64,000 nt of DNA from Orientallactaga sibirica (taxonomy: Eukaryota > Chordata > Mammalia > Rodentia > Dipodidae), in the NCBI GenBank assembly GCA_036365145.1, contig JAEOAD010001365.1, positions 3,927,001 to 3,991,000 on the forward strand. The letters run 5' to 3'. The notes beneath the pieces are model-generated. The model had not been told where the DNA came from, searched no databases, and saw only the letters and a list, made by a program, of their open reading frames with translations. Each line of letters starts with the position of its first letter. The stretch's first letter is position 1. Of the stretch, positions 10,666 to 20,939 are shown one piece after another. Made by a program: the position numbers and the translations under genes.

Positions 10666-10877
10666 GTTGTTTATTTTTTATTTATCTATTTGAGAGCAAC
10701 AGACAGACAGAGAAAGAGGTAGAGAGAGAGAGAATGGGCACTCCAGGGCCTCTGGCCACTGCAAACAAACTCCAGATGCATGTGCCACCTCATACATCTG
10801 GCTTACATGGGTCCTGGGAATCGAGCCTCCAACCAGGGTCCTTCAGCTTCACAGGCAAGCCTTTAACCACTAAGCCA
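10666..10877 (-). repeat. tRNA-derived SINE with 16-bp target duplication
   Basis: Minus-strand SINE flanked by CTGAGATATCATTTTT at 10650-10665 and 10878-10893. The head lacks the usual last few bases. Confidence 0.93.
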
Positions 10878-10907
10878 CTGAGATATCATTTTTAAGGTTT
10901 AAGGTTA

Positions 10908-10908
<1 letters not shown>

Positions 10909-10943
<35 letters not shown>

Positions 10944-11078
10944 TTTGTTGAGCTAGGGCCCATGTAGCTCAGGCTGACCTCAGATTTTCTGTTTAGGATG
11001 ATTCTGAGCTCCTGATCCCCCTACTCCCATCTCCCAAATGTTGGGATTACCCATATGCACCACCGTACTTAGCATGCT
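10909..11078 (-). repeat. (TG)n and diverged B1-like SINE
   Basis: About 16 TG units, then CATGTAGCTCAGGCTGACCTC and TCCCAAATGTTGGGATTACC. Confidence 0.8.
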
Positions 11079-11157
11079 TGTTTCATTTATTTATTTTTTT
11101 ATGATTTGAAATTTAAATAAAACTCACTTAATTTACATACTTAGTAATTTTTTTTTT

Positions 11158-11312
11158 TTTTTTTTTTTTGGTTTTGCAAGGTAGGGTCTCACTCTGGTCC
11201 AGGCTGACCTGGAATTCACTATGTAGTCTCAGGGTGGCCTCGAACTCTCGGCAATCCTCCTACCTCTGCCTCCCGAGTGCTGGGATTAAAGGCGTGCGCC
11301 ACCACGCCCGGC
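11158..11312 (-). repeat. B1-like SINE, young
   Basis: Near-consensus minus-strand B1 with a long T tail. CATACTTAGTAATTTTTTT flanks it at about 11136 and 11315. Confidence 0.95.
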
Positions 11313-11333
11313 TCCATACTTAGTAATTTTTTT

Positions 11334-11735
11334 ATTGTTTTTTAAAGAAGCTTATCAATCCAAAACATGTCCAAACAAGAGCAAGGGGGACCACACACAG
11401 GAATTAAGAATTTTCTTGTACATGGGTTTTGTAGCCATGACTCCCGTGACCCCTGCCAGGATGTCACCGTCCTGAAATGCAAGCTCTGAGGAGTCAAGGC
11501 ACCAGCCAGAGGAAGCGTGAGTGGAGTCCTCACCTGTGATGATGAGGGTGCTCATAAATCCTGGATTGTTGTGGGGGAAAAAAAACAACACAAAAGAACA
11601 AGCTGGTCTTGATACAGGATTCTGCTTGAATCACATGAGGTACACAGATGCCAAATCCTGTTAAGAGTCCAAGGGTGAATCTCCAGTTAGTGCAATTCCT
11701 GTTCCCTACCACCACCACCTCCCTAATAGCCAAAG
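11334..11735 (-). other. Unassigned interval with minus-strand open frames
   Basis: Repeat-free by eye. On the minus strand, overlapping open frames (11355-11591 and 11530-11733) include FQDGDILAGVTGVMATKPM. I do not recognise a family. It could be a fragment of an old processed pseudogene, an LTR, or chance. No splice or promoter evidence. Confidence 0.2.
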
Positions 11736-11807
11736 CTGCAGCTTGGAGAGCTCAGCTCTGCCCCCTGGGATAGGGAAGAGGAGGGGAAGGGTTGTTTTTG
11801 ATTACCG

Positions 11808-11821
11808 GTTTCTATGGTAAC
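11808..11821. promoter_or_regulatory. RFX X-box-like palindrome
   Basis: GTTTCTATGGTAAC is close to the inverted-repeat X-box recognised by RFX factors. It lies in single-copy-looking DNA (11740-12060), so function is possible but unproven. Confidence 0.35.
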
Positions 11822-12081
11822 GGGGACTAGCATGGAGAACAGAGGGGTTTGGGCACAGCAACTGCAAACTCAGCTAGCTTTGGGACACCCAGTGCCCAAA
11901 TTCAGCTGAGTAATCCACCGGGAATAAGGAAACTGCATCCTTCGGGGGACTGGCGGGGAAGATTCGTTTTGGATTCCTCAGGGATCAGGACCACATCTGG
12001 GTCCTTGTGTCAGGTCTGTTCTTGTCTTGTTTACCCAGGTTTTTCCCCTCCTGAATCCATTCTCCTCAATTCTATAATAAA

Positions 12082-12150
12082 AAATGCAGTTGACCTTGAA
12101 CGGCTCAGGCTTGAATCGCGTGGGTCTGTTGAAGCATGGGCTGCTGTCGT
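12082..12150 (+). mobile_element. Possible old DNA-transposon remnant
   Basis: CAGTTGACCTTGAACGGCTC and TTGAATCGCGTGGGTC resemble a common mammalian Tigger-type MITE end. Low certainty. Confidence 0.3.
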
Positions 12151-12236
12151 TGGTAAGATTTTTCAACAACTTGAAAACACACATGAACTGTGCAGTCTAG
12201 AAATATATTTAAAGTGTGTGTATGTATATATATATA

Positions 12237-12360
12237 TGGTTTTTTTAAGGTAGGGTCTCGCTGTAGCCCAGGCTGATCTGGAATTCACTATGTACTCTCA
12301 GGGTGGCCTCGAACTCATGGCGATCCTCCTACCTATGCCTTCCGAGTCCAGGGAGTAAAA
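12237..12360 (-). repeat. B1-like SINE, 5' part lost
   Basis: AAGGTAGGGTCTCGCTGTAGCC to CCTATGCCTTCCGAG. Confidence 0.88.
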
Positions 12361-12361
12361 T

Positions 12362-12577
12362 AGTTTTACTTACTTATTTGCATGGAAAGACAGGGGCAGG
12401 AGAGAAAGAGCGTAAGAGAAGGGGTACAGCGGGGGCATTTTGTCACACTGCAAACGAACTCTAGATGCATGCGCCGCTCTGTGGCATGTGGCTTTATGTG
12501 GTACTGAGGAATCGAACCGTGGCCATAAGGTTTTGCAAGTAAATGCCTTTAACCACTCAGCCATCTCTCCAACCCTT
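12362..12577 (-). repeat. tRNA-derived SINE (B2/DIP type)
   Basis: TTACTTACTTATTTGCATGG to CAGCCATCTCTCCAACCC. Confidence 0.9.
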
Positions 12578-12747
12578 AGAAATGTTTTTTAAACAAAGGA
12601 ATATATATGCCACGAATGCACAAATGGTTTGTGGGGTATTGTTTTATCATTTATTACTATAAAATATACACAAGGACTATAAAAAGCTAAAGTGTATCAA
12701 ACATACACACATGAATGCCATTTGTAGTCCAGAGAAATAGGAGGAAC

Positions 12748-12964
12748 CGGGGCTGAGAGAAGACTTAGTGGTTAAAGCGCTTGTCTGCAAAGCCGAAGGA
12801 CCCAGGTTCAACTCCCCAGGACCCATGTAAGCCAGATGCACAAGGGGGCACACACATCTGGAGTTCGTTAACAGTGGCTGGAGGCCCTGTCACGCCCATT
12901 CTCTCTCTCTCTTTCTCTCTCTCTCTCCGCCTGCTTATTTCTCTCTCTCAAATAAATAAAAGGA

Positions 12965-13008
<44 letters not shown>

Positions 13009-13054
13009 AAGAAAGAAAGAGAGAGAGAAAGAAAGAAAGAGAGAAAGAAAGAAG
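12748..13054 (+). repeat. tRNA-derived SINE with expanded (GAAA)n tail
   Basis: Head and B box (CAGGTTCAACTCCCC), CT tract, AAATAAATAAA, then about 95 bases of GAAA/GAGA. TAGGAGGAAC flanks at 12738-12747 and 13055-13064, so the microsatellite grew from the SINE tail. Confidence 0.93.
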
Positions 13055-13183
13055 TAGGAGGAACAAATACCCAGGTGCAGTGCTAAACCAGAGAGGTGCG
13101 AAATCCATTGCAGTACTGCTGGACTATCACAGGGACTCTTCACCAGCTCCCGTAACTCTGACTGAAAAATTGTATGCAGACTT

Positions 13184-13415
13184 TTAAAATGTTTTAAAAT
13201 ATTTTTATTTATTTGTTTACAAGCAGAGAGCAGGGACACACACACAGAGGGGGGGGGAATGAGAATGGGCACTGCAGGGCCTAGTACCACTGCAAACAAA
13301 CCCCAGACACATCTGCCACCTTGTGCATTTGCTCCACATGGGCACTGAAGAGTCAAACCCAGGCTTTCAGGCTTTGTAAGCAAGCACCTTCAACCACTGA
13401 GCCATCTCTCCAGCC
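13184..13415 (-). repeat. tRNA-derived SINE (B2/DIP type)
   Basis: TTTATTTATTTGTTTACAAGC to GAGCCATCTCTCCAGCC. Confidence 0.9.
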
Positions 13416-13439
13416 TCTGTATGGAGTTTTTAATGCATG

Positions 13440-13515
13440 GGGGATTGGCACACATAACTTTCAGGTAACCTCTTAGCTAAGCTTTTTGCTCTACCACTGA
13501 GCTATATCCCCAAAC
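13440..13515 (-). repeat. ID-like SINE fragment
   Basis: TTGCTCTACCACTGAGCTATATCCCC is the reverse of an ID head. Confidence 0.6.
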
Positions 13516-13527
13516 TAAGCTTTGTTA

Positions 13528-13532
13528 AACAT

Positions 13533-13571
<39 letters not shown>

Positions 13572-13794
13572 TTTTAAAGACAGAGAGAGACAGAGGGAGA
13601 GAGAAAATTGGCACGCTGGGGCCTCAGCCACTGAAATTGAACTTCAGATGCTTGTGCCACCTAGTGGACATGTGCAACTTTGTGCTTGCCTCACTTTTGT
13701 GTGTCTGGCTTATGTGGGATCTGGAGCGTAGAACATGGGTCCTTAAGCTTCACAGACAAGTGCCTTAGCCACTAAGCAATTTCTCCAGCCCCAA
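13528..13794 (-). repeat. tRNA-derived SINE, long variant, with (TTTA)n tail
   Basis: About 48 bases of ATTT, GA tract, GTGCTTGCCTCACTTTTGTG of the long subfamily, ending AATTTCTCCAGCCCC. Confidence 0.9.
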
Positions 13795-13849
13795 ACTAAG
13801 CTTTTAAATAGTTCACTTAATGTTCTTTTAACCATGTAAAGTTTGATAT

Positions 13850-14085
13850 TATTGATTGATTGATTGATTGATGGTTGCTTGATTGATTAATTTAGAGCAG
13901 AGTTTTATGTATTCCAGGTTGCAGTTGAGGATGACCTTGAACATCTGATCCTCTAGCCTCTACCTATGTACTCGGATTACAGTCAGACACCACCACACCA
14001 GGTTTGTTCTGCACTGGGGCTGAAGCTCAGGACCTCATGCATGCTAGGCAAGCACTCTACCAATGGAGCTACATCCCCAGCCCTG
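13850..14085 (-). repeat. (GATT)n plus B1-like and ID-like composite
   Basis: GATT x5-6, a diverged B1 half (13895-14010), then GGCTGAAGCTCAGGACCTCATGC..CTCTACCAATGGAGC (14018-14085), an ID head in reverse. Resembles a B4-type composite. Confidence 0.7.
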
Positions 14086-14295
14086 ACAGTGTGTTCTTTG
14101 GGGGACAGGGGTGAACTTGCAAGCTGTTAATGAGAAACTGCATTAGAAATGCTGTTAGAAACGTGGAGAGAATACCACTGACTCAAACCCCTGACAAGAG
14201 GCACGTTTAAGTGGTCCTGCCTGACCAAGGTGTTTGTTTGGTTTTGAAGCAGTTGCAAACCAGTACCAGGGTCATTTGAAGTGCTTCACTTTTCT

Positions 14296-14475
14296 ATATA
14301 TATTATTTATTAGCATACAGAGAAAGGGAGAGGAAGAGAGAATGGGCACACCCGGTCCTCTGGCCACTGTAAATGAACTCCAGACACATGTGCTATTTTG
14401 TGCATCTGGCTTTATGTACCAACCGGGGAATCGAACCTGCGCAAGCGCCTTTAATCACTAAGCCATCTCTCTACT
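14296..14475 (-). repeat. tRNA-derived SINE (B2/DIP type)
   Basis: ACACCCGGTCCTCTGGCCACTG to TAAGCCATCTCTC. Confidence 0.88.
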
Positions 14476-14487
14476 CTTCATAGTTAT

Positions 14488-14635
14488 AGTTTTTTGTTTT
14501 TTGAGGTAGGGTCTTGTTCTAGCCCGGGTTGACCTGGAATTTACTATGTAGTCTCAGGCTGACCTCAAACTCACAGCAATTCTACCTCGGCCTCCTGAGT
14601 GCTGGCATTAAAGGCATGCACCACCGTGCCCCTCT
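14488..14635 (-). repeat. B1-like SINE
   Basis: TTTGAGGTAGGGTCTTGTTC to CACCACCGTGCCC. Confidence 0.92.
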
Positions 14636-14860
14636 CACTTTTCTTTTTAAATGAACTCATATATTGAGGAAACTTGCACAACTCTCAGATGTCACAAGGT
14701 AAGGAAGTACCAGATCTCAAGACCTCTAGTGGCTCCCAACTCTCAGTCACCAGTCCACTTCCTCCTCAAATGCCACAAAGTCATTTCCCCTATTTCTGAA
14801 CCTGATGCAAGTGCATTTCCATAGCCCGTCCAGACTGTATTCTTTTATAGCTGGCCTCTT
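14636..14860. other. No feature recognised
   Basis: Short single-copy-looking interval. Confidence 0.35.
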
Positions 14861-14861
14861 T

Positions 14862-14985
14862 TTTTAAAAAAAAAAATTATTTTTGAGACAGGGACTCACT
14901 ACATAGCCATGGCTAGTCTCAAACTCACAATCCCCTGCCTCCTCCTCCTTCCAAGCGTTAGGATTAGAGGTGTTCACCTCATTTC
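14862..14985 (-). repeat. B1-like SINE, diverged
   Basis: TTGAGACAGGGACTCACTAC then CTCAAACTCACAATCCCCTG. Confidence 0.78.
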
Positions 14986-15069
14986 TGGAGGATAACTGGC
15001 TTCCTTCACTCAACACTATGCTCATGAGGCCTACCTATGTTGGGAAGAGCAAAAAACAACAAAAAAAAA

Positions 15070-15200
15070 GGATTCACTTTCAACTCTCCAGGTCCCATGT
15101 ATACGTTCAAGGGGGTGCATGCATCTGGAGTTCAATTGTAGTGGCTGGAGGTCCTGGTGCACCAATTCTCTCTCTCACTCTCACATTTAAAAAAATGGCA
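15070..15200 (+). repeat. tRNA-derived SINE, 5' truncated
   Basis: Starts inside the B box (CAACTCTCCAGGTCCC) and ends with a CT tract and A-rich tail. Confidence 0.8.
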
Positions 15201-15361
15201 ATCTGTTGGGCTTGCCTCAAAAAAAAGTCTATTTTCATTACACTATGGAAATCTATCATATGAATATACCAAAACTCATTTACCACTTACCTATCATGAA
15301 CATTTGGTTGGTTTCCAGTTTGGGAGGGACTATGAATAGCTTTATAATGTCAGGAGTAATA

Positions 15362-15515
15362 TTTTTTGTTTGTTTGTTTTGGTTTTTTGAGGTAGGGTTT
15401 CACTCTAGTCCAGGCTGACCTGGAATTCACTATGTAGCCTCAGGGTGGCCTTGAACTCCTACCTCTGGCCTTCCCAGGGCTAGGATTAAAGGGGTGTGCC
15501 ACCACGCCCAGCTCT
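15362..15515 (-). repeat. B1-like SINE
   Basis: TTTTTTGAGGTAGGGTTTCAC to CACCACGCCCAGC. Confidence 0.93.
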
Positions 15516-15517
15516 GT

Positions 15518-15754
15518 TTTTTTTTAATATTATTTATTTATTTATTTATTTATTTGAGAGATACAGAAATAGGCAGGGAGAGACACAGAGAGAGAGAGAG
15601 AGAATGGGCACGCCAGGGTCTCTAGCCACTGCAAACAAACTCCAGATGCATGTGCCCCCTTGTGTATCTGGCTCATGTGGGTCCTGGGATATCAAACCTG
15701 GGTCCTTTGGCTCTGCAGGCAAGCACCTTAACTGCTAAGCCACCCCTCCAGCCA
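15518..15754 (-). repeat. tRNA-derived SINE (B2/DIP type)
   Basis: (TTTA)n, GA tract, ending AAGCCACCCCTCCAGCC. CAGGAGTAAT occurs before the preceding B1 (near 15350) and after this SINE (near 15755), as if both share one original target. Confidence 0.9.
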
Positions 15755-15887
15755 GGAGTAATGTTTTTTATCTTTGGTAGCTCATGATCCCCAGCACCAC
15801 CTTGCTCGATGTTCATTTAGTGATTCAGCAATTACGTGAGTGAGCGCCTACAAACTTCCTTTGTCACCACTTGGTGTAGCAAAGCAC

Positions 15888-16056
15888 TTTTTTTTTTTTT
15901 TTTTTTTTTTTTTCGATTTTTCGAGGTAGGGTCTTGCTCTAGTCCAGGCTGACCTGGAATTCACTATGTAGTCTCAGGGTGACCTTGAAGTCACTGTGAT
16001 CCTCCTACCTCTGCCTCCTGAGTGCTGGGATTAACGGCGTGTGCCACTATGCCAGC
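15888..16056 (-). repeat. B1-like SINE
   Basis: Long T tail, TTCGAGGTAGGGTCTTGC to GTGTGCCACTATGCC. Confidence 0.93.
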
Positions 16057-16155
16057 AAGTGCTTCTTTTTAAGAAAGTTTTTCCTTGCACGTAGGTGTGA
16101 GTGCAGGTGCCACAGAGCCTTTTACTCGCAAATAATCACCAAACGCTTTCACCAT

Positions 16156-16159
16156 TTTC

Positions 16160-16197
<38 letters not shown>

Positions 16198-16302
16198 TTT
16201 CTTCCTTTCTTCCTTTCTTTCTCTCTGCCCAGTTTACATGGGTGGCTTGGGACCTGAACCTGGGTCAAGTGCCTTTAACCTCTGAGCGATTTGCACAAAC
16301 CC
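16156..16302 (-). repeat. (TTTC)n tail and short tRNA-derived SINE
   Basis: About 60 bases of TTTC/TTCC, then GTTTACATGGGTGGCTTGGG..CCTTTAACCTCTGAGC, the reverse of an internally deleted SINE. Confidence 0.75.
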
Positions 16303-16605
16303 CCTCCTTTTTTTCCTCACTGTGTAGCCCAGGTTACTTGTAAAAGGTGGTTTACAATCAGTGATTGCCAATGTCCTTTCTTATTCCCCATTCCCGATAG
16401 AAGTTTTGTTATCTCGCCTACATCTCCAGGTATTATTGGGTGTACTACAGAAAGTTTACATTTATTTTTAGTTTCCTAGGAAACTTTACACAAATGGGTG
16501 TTGAATTTCGTCGTATCATTCTTCTTCATGTATGAGATGAACACACGATTTCATCTTTATCTGATTATCATCGCAAATGATAATTTGTTAAAGATACTGA
16601 GTCAG
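16303..16605. other. No feature recognised
   Basis: T-rich single-copy-looking interval. Confidence 0.35.
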
Positions 16606-16728
16606 CCAGGCATGGTGGTGCGAGCTTAAAATCCAGGCACTTGGAAGGCTGGGGCAGGAGGATTGTGAAAGTTCAAGGCCAGCCTGGGCTACATAGTAAG
16701 AACTTGTGTTAAAAATAAATAAATAAAA
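16606..16728 (+). repeat. B1-like SINE, diverged
   Basis: GCCAGGCATGGTGGTGCGAG to CAGCCTGGGCTACATAGTAAG. Confidence 0.85.
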
Positions 16729-17061
16729 GTAAACCAAGATAACCTTCTTGGAGGGGATAAAGGTTACCTTGACCTCATATGACAAGTTAGAGAGTGCTCC
16801 CTCTCTAAGCAGTTCCTGGAAAAACAAATATTTACTGTCCTTGGATGTGTAGTCCACTGGCGTGACTCGGCGTGTTGTTCCTGGGATGGTTTTCACCATG
16901 GATTCAGTCTATTCAGTAGATAGAAAACTATCCCCGTCTTTCTTTTCCTCCTTTTGTCCTTCCCGTCCATTGGGGGTTACGATCCTCTGCTAATTGTTTT
17001 CCTGAATTCTCAAATTCATTAACATAGAAAGTGCTTGTTTATTGCATCTTCTTACTTTTTG

Positions 17062-17160
17062 TTGTTTTGTTTTGAGACAGGGTCTAGGTGGCCAGGGCTG
17101 GCCTTGAACTCCCGATCCTGCTGAGATTGCCAGTGTGCCACCTCACGTGGTCCTCTTTTC
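17062..17160 (-). repeat. B1-like SINE fragment
   Basis: GTTTTGAGACAGGGTCTAGG then GGCTGGCCTTGAACTCCCG. Confidence 0.78.
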
Positions 17161-17584
17161 TTACCTTGTCAGTGCCCACGAAACCGAATGGGCTGGCCTC
17201 TTGGGTAGCATGCTGGTCATTTGTGATTTTTTTCTTCTCTTTTCTTAGTTTCTTAGCTTTTTTCTTAGTTTATAAATGTCAAAATTCTTTTCAAAGAACT
17301 ACCTTTTGTCTGTTTCCTTTGTGTTCACTTGTTTTTCATTCCATTGGTTTCTATTCTAATCTTGATTTTATTCCGTCTTTCTACTTTCTTTGAGTTTAAT
17401 TGTTGTTCTTTTCCTAAGCTAGAGATGAATAATGAAAACATTGATTTTCAGCCTCGTTTTCTTATGCAAGGCAATGAAAGACACAGCTTTGTGCGTCCCA
17501 TCATTTTGTTATGTCATTTGTCTATTACCATTCAATTCAACATATTTTCCAACTTTTATTGTGCCCATTACTTTTTTTAAGGTG

Positions 17585-17750
17585 GTAAATTTATTTATTT
17601 ATTTTGGTTTTTCTTTTTCTTTTTCTTTTTTTTTTTTTTTTGGTTCTTTTATTTTTATTTTATTATATTTGGATTTTTAAATTTTTTTATTCCTTAATTG
17701 TAGACAATATCCCTCCCTCCACCCACTTTCCCTTTGCCATTACATTTTAA
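17585..17750 (-). mobile_element. T-rich L1 3'-end-like segment
   Basis: Poly-T/TTTC, then TTGTAGACAATATCCCTCCCTCC, resembling the reverse of the L1 3'UTR end seen in sense at 32880 and 42360. Confidence 0.5.
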
Positions 17751-17761
17751 AAAGTGTTTCA

Positions 17762-17910
17762 GGGGCTGGAGAGATGGCTTAGTGGTTAAAGTGCTTGCCT
17801 AAAAAGCCAAAGGACCTCAGTTCAATTCCCCAGTACCCATGTAAACCAGATGCATAAGGTGGCGCATGCATCTGGAGTTGGTTTGCAGTGGCTGGAAGCC
17901 CTAGCGCACG

Positions 17911-17946
<36 letters not shown>

Positions 17947-17981
17947 TTACCTCTTTCCCTCTCTCAAATAAATAAATAAAT
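17762..17981 (+). repeat. tRNA-derived SINE (B2/DIP type), young
   Basis: Near-consensus head, body, (CT)n and (AAAT)n tail. Flanked by AAAAAGTGTTTCA at 17749-17761 and 17982-17994. Confidence 0.95.
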
Positions 17982-17994
17982 AAAAAGTGTTTCA

Positions 17995-18219
17995 GGGCCA
18001 GAGAGATGGCTTAGTGGTCAAGGCATTTGCCTGCAAAGCCTAAGGACCCAGGTTCGATTCCCTAGTACCCACGTAAACCAGATGCACAAAGTGGCACATG
18101 CGTTTGGAGTTGGTTTGCAGTGGCTAGAGGCCTGGTGCACCCATTCTCTCTCTGTACCTGTCTCTTCCTGTCTCTCTCCCTCTCCCTCCCTCTCTCAAAT
18201 AAATAAATAAGTAAATAAA
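17995..18219 (+). repeat. tRNA-derived SINE (B2/DIP type)
   Basis: GGGCCAGAGAGATGGCTTAG head to AAATAAATAAGTAAATAAAA tail, second of a head-to-tail series. Confidence 0.95.
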
Positions 18220-18385
18220 AATATTTGCCTGCAAAGCCAAAGGACCCTGGTTTGATTCCCCAGGACCCATGGTGGCCAGATGCACAAGGTGGCCCACACA
18301 TCTGGAGTTCCTTGGCAGTGGCTGGAGACCTTGGGGCACTGTTCTCTCTCTCTCCTCTTTCTCTGTCAAATAAATATTATTTTTT
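18220..18385 (+). repeat. tRNA-derived SINE, 5' truncated
   Basis: Begins TATTTGCCTGCAAAGCC, with B box GGTTTGATTCCCC and CT tract. Confidence 0.9.
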
Positions 18386-18391
18386 TAAAAA

Positions 18392-18545
18392 GTTTTTCTT
18401 GGTTTTTCGAGGTAGGGTTTCACTCTAGCCCAGGCTGACTTGGAATTCACTCTGTAGTCTCAGGGTGGTCTTGAACTCACGGCAATCCTTCTACCTCTGC
18501 CTCCAAAAATGCTGGGATTAAAGGCATGCACCACCACACCCGGCT
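18392..18545 (-). repeat. B1-like SINE
   Basis: TTTTTCGAGGTAGGGTTTCAC to CACCACACCCGGC. Confidence 0.94.
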
Positions 18546-18564
18546 TAAAAAATATTTTTTAAAA

Positions 18565-18740
18565 AAGCCAGATGCAAAGTGATGCAAGGGCGCGATGCCG
18601 CACTTGACCACAAGGGGGCGCACACATCTGGATTTCATTCACAGCAACTGAGAGACTGCTGGCGCGCTCATCTCTATCTGTCTTCCTCTCCCTCTCTCTC
18701 TGTCTCTCTCCAAAAATAAATAAAATAATAAAAAAAATTT
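18565..18740 (+). repeat. tRNA-derived SINE, long variant, 5' truncated
   Basis: Starts AAGCCAGATGCAAAGTGATG and carries GCACTTGACCACAAGG. AAAAAGTGTTTCA follows at 18741-18753. Confidence 0.92.
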
Positions 18741-18844
18741 AAAAAGTGTTTCATTTGGAGTTATTATTACTTCTAGTTTTATTCCATGATAGTAAAAAAA
18801 CATATCTTATTTTATTAGAATTTGCTAGACTCCCTTTTAGATAC

Positions 18845-18849
<5 letters not shown>

Positions 18850-18881
<32 letters not shown>

Positions 18882-19018
18882 CAATGTAGGGTTTCACTCT
18901 AGTCCAGGCTGACCTATAATTCACTATGTAGTCTCAGCGCGGCCTCAAACTCACGGCGATCTTCCTATCTCTGCCTCCCGAGTGCTGGGATTAAAGGCGT
19001 GCGCCACCACGTATGGCT
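18850..19018 (-). repeat. B1-like SINE
   Basis: T tail of about 30, then TCAATGTAGGGTTTCACTC to GCGCCACCACGTATGGC. Confidence 0.93.
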
Positions 19019-19044
19019 GGGTATATTTCCTAAATGTTATTCAG

Positions 19045-19243
19045 CTTAAATTTTTTCTTTTAGAATTTGAAACAGAGAAAGGGAGAGCCGCTGGGTGTGT
19101 CAGGGCCTCTTGCTGTTGCAAAAGAACTCCAGCTACATGCACTACTTTGTGCACCTTGCTTTATGTGGGTACTGCGGAATCAAACCCAGACCATCAGCCT
19201 TTATGAGTAAGTGCTTTAACTGCTGAGCCATCTCCCAGCCCAC
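19045..19243 (-). repeat. tRNA-derived SINE, diverged
   Basis: GTGTCAGGGCCTCTTGCTG, CTACATGCACTACTTTGTG, ending GAGCCATCTCCCAGCCC. Confidence 0.85.
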
Positions 19244-19626
19244 AGGTTAGTTTATTAATCTTGTTTACATCTCCCATTTGCTCATTGATTCTGTATGTCC
19301 TACTAGTTACTGAGAGAGGAGACTAAATCTTTCGCTCGAGGGATGTGGCTTAGATTCTCCCTTTGGTTCTCTATACCTGCTGTATGCATTTTACGTCTAT
19401 GTTATCAGATTCATATAAACTTAGAATCCTATATTCTAGGTGACTGACACTTCTCTTTATCCCTTGTTAGGCCCAGCTTAGCTGTCTTTGTGCTTCCTGT
19501 CTTAACATCTACTTAGTCTGATATTAACATAACTGTGTCCATTTTGTTTTGTTAATGTTTTGATGTCTATATTATCCCATATCTTTAGTTTTCCTGTCCT
19601 TATAATTAAAGTGCTTTCCCCCCCCA

Positions 19627-19627
<1 letters not shown>

Positions 19628-19671
<44 letters not shown>
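19628..19671 (+). repeat. (GT)n microsatellite
   Basis: About 21 GT units after a C run. Confidence 0.95.
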
Positions 19672-19674
<3 letters not shown>

Positions 19675-19689
19675 CACTGTGAATGTGGA

Positions 19690-20302
19690 GTCTTAGCTTA
19701 GGACAACCTCTAAGTGTTCATCTTCTCTTCCACCTTGTTTTGGACTCAGGTCTTGCTTTGTTGCTCTGTGTGCCAGGTCTAGCTGGCCTGTGAGCTTCCT
19801 GATTCTCCCTGTTCCGCCTCCCATTGCGGAAGGTACATTGGGATCACAGGCAGGTGGGCCACTTTGCATACAGCCTTACCTGGATACTGGGAATTGAACT
19901 CAGATTGACAGGTGTTGTGGTCAGGTTCGCATTGCTGGCAGAAAATACCAGACCAAGAACAGCTTGTGGGGGGAAAAAAAGGTTTATTTTGGCTTACAGA
20001 CTCGAGGGGAAGCTACACGATGGCAGAGGAAAATGATGGCATGAGCAGAGGGTGGACATCACCTCTTGGCCGACAACAGGAACAGGAAGTGTGCCAAACA
20101 CTGGCGAGGGGAAACTGGCTATAACACCCATAAGCCCACCCCCAACAATACACTGCCTCCAGGAGGCGTTAATTCTGAAGTTACCATCAGCTGGGAACCT
20201 AGCATTCAGAACACCTAAGTTTATGGGGGACACCTGAATCAAACCACCACAACAGGCTTGCAAGCAAGTGCCTTTGATCACTGAGCAATCTCTCCAGCCT
20301 CT
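19690..20302 (-). repeat. B3/B4-type SINE split by a solo LTR
   Basis: 19690-19912 (GTCTTGCTTTGTTGCTCTG..CTGGGAATTGAACTCAG) continues at 20252-20302 (GCAAGTGCCTTTGATCACTG..TCTCTCCAGCC). The LTR at 19913-20251 interrupts it. Confidence 0.75.
19913..20251 (-). mobile_element. ORR1-like MaLR solo LTR, 5-bp target duplication
   Basis: 339 bp starting TGTTGTGG and ending CCACCACA, flanked by ACAGG at 19908-19912 and 20252-20256. On the minus strand the LTR has GTAAGCCAAAATAAACC, which contains AATAAA, as in rodent ORR1/MT LTRs. No internal retroviral sequence. Confidence 0.9.
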
Positions 20303-20814
20303 GCTGTAATTGGTAATTTTTACCAGTTTCTTTCTTGTACGGACTTGTGAAATCCATATTGTTTACTCTTTAAATTTTGAAGGTTTACAATATGAATCCT
20401 CTATTTTTAAAGTCAACATAAATTAATATGAGGAACCCTTCCAGGATAATTAATAATAAGGTTAAAATATTTAATCTCTCTTCTTCCCTGTTCTGGATGC
20501 CATCCACACCCTGTCAAGTCCCCCTGGCACTGACCGCTCCCATGCACATTGGCTCTGCTTCCAGCTCCTACTGTGACTCAACCATGCCTGCGGGCTTCTT
20601 CGGATGCTGAGTGCAGAGCAGGCTGGAGAGGCGGGAAATTAAAAACTTCCTGGAGTTTTCTCCCATCAATTAGTGGCCTCCAGTTCCTGGGTAAATATCC
20701 AAGTTTCTGTTCCCTTCATGTGGGATTAACTCTGAGATCATGCTGTGCTCTGGCTCTCAACGTTTCTAGCAGGATGAAGCACCTGTGACTCACAGTGATA
20801 GTTTTTAAAACTTT

Positions 20815-20935
20815 TAATTTGAATATATAGACATAAAGTATTTTGATTATTGTCCCTCCTATCACTTTCTCTTGCCCCCTCCCTCATTCCCCTCTCACTG
20901 AACCCCTTCCTCCTTCTAATCAGTCCCTCTACTAT
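20815..20935 (-). mobile_element. L1 3'UTR-like fragment
   Basis: TTTTGATTATTGTCCCTCC and polypyrimidine blocks resemble the reverse of the rodent L1 3' end. Confidence 0.4.
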
Positions 20936-20939
20936 TTTT

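Noticed and set aside
12868..13383. 171-codon minus-strand open frame
   Set aside because: It crosses two SINEs and a GAAA microsatellite; the Ser/Leu/Phe repeats are translated CT-rich DNA.
19913..20251. Provirus
   Set aside because: Single LTR with target duplication and no internal sequence or second LTR nearby in the same orientation.
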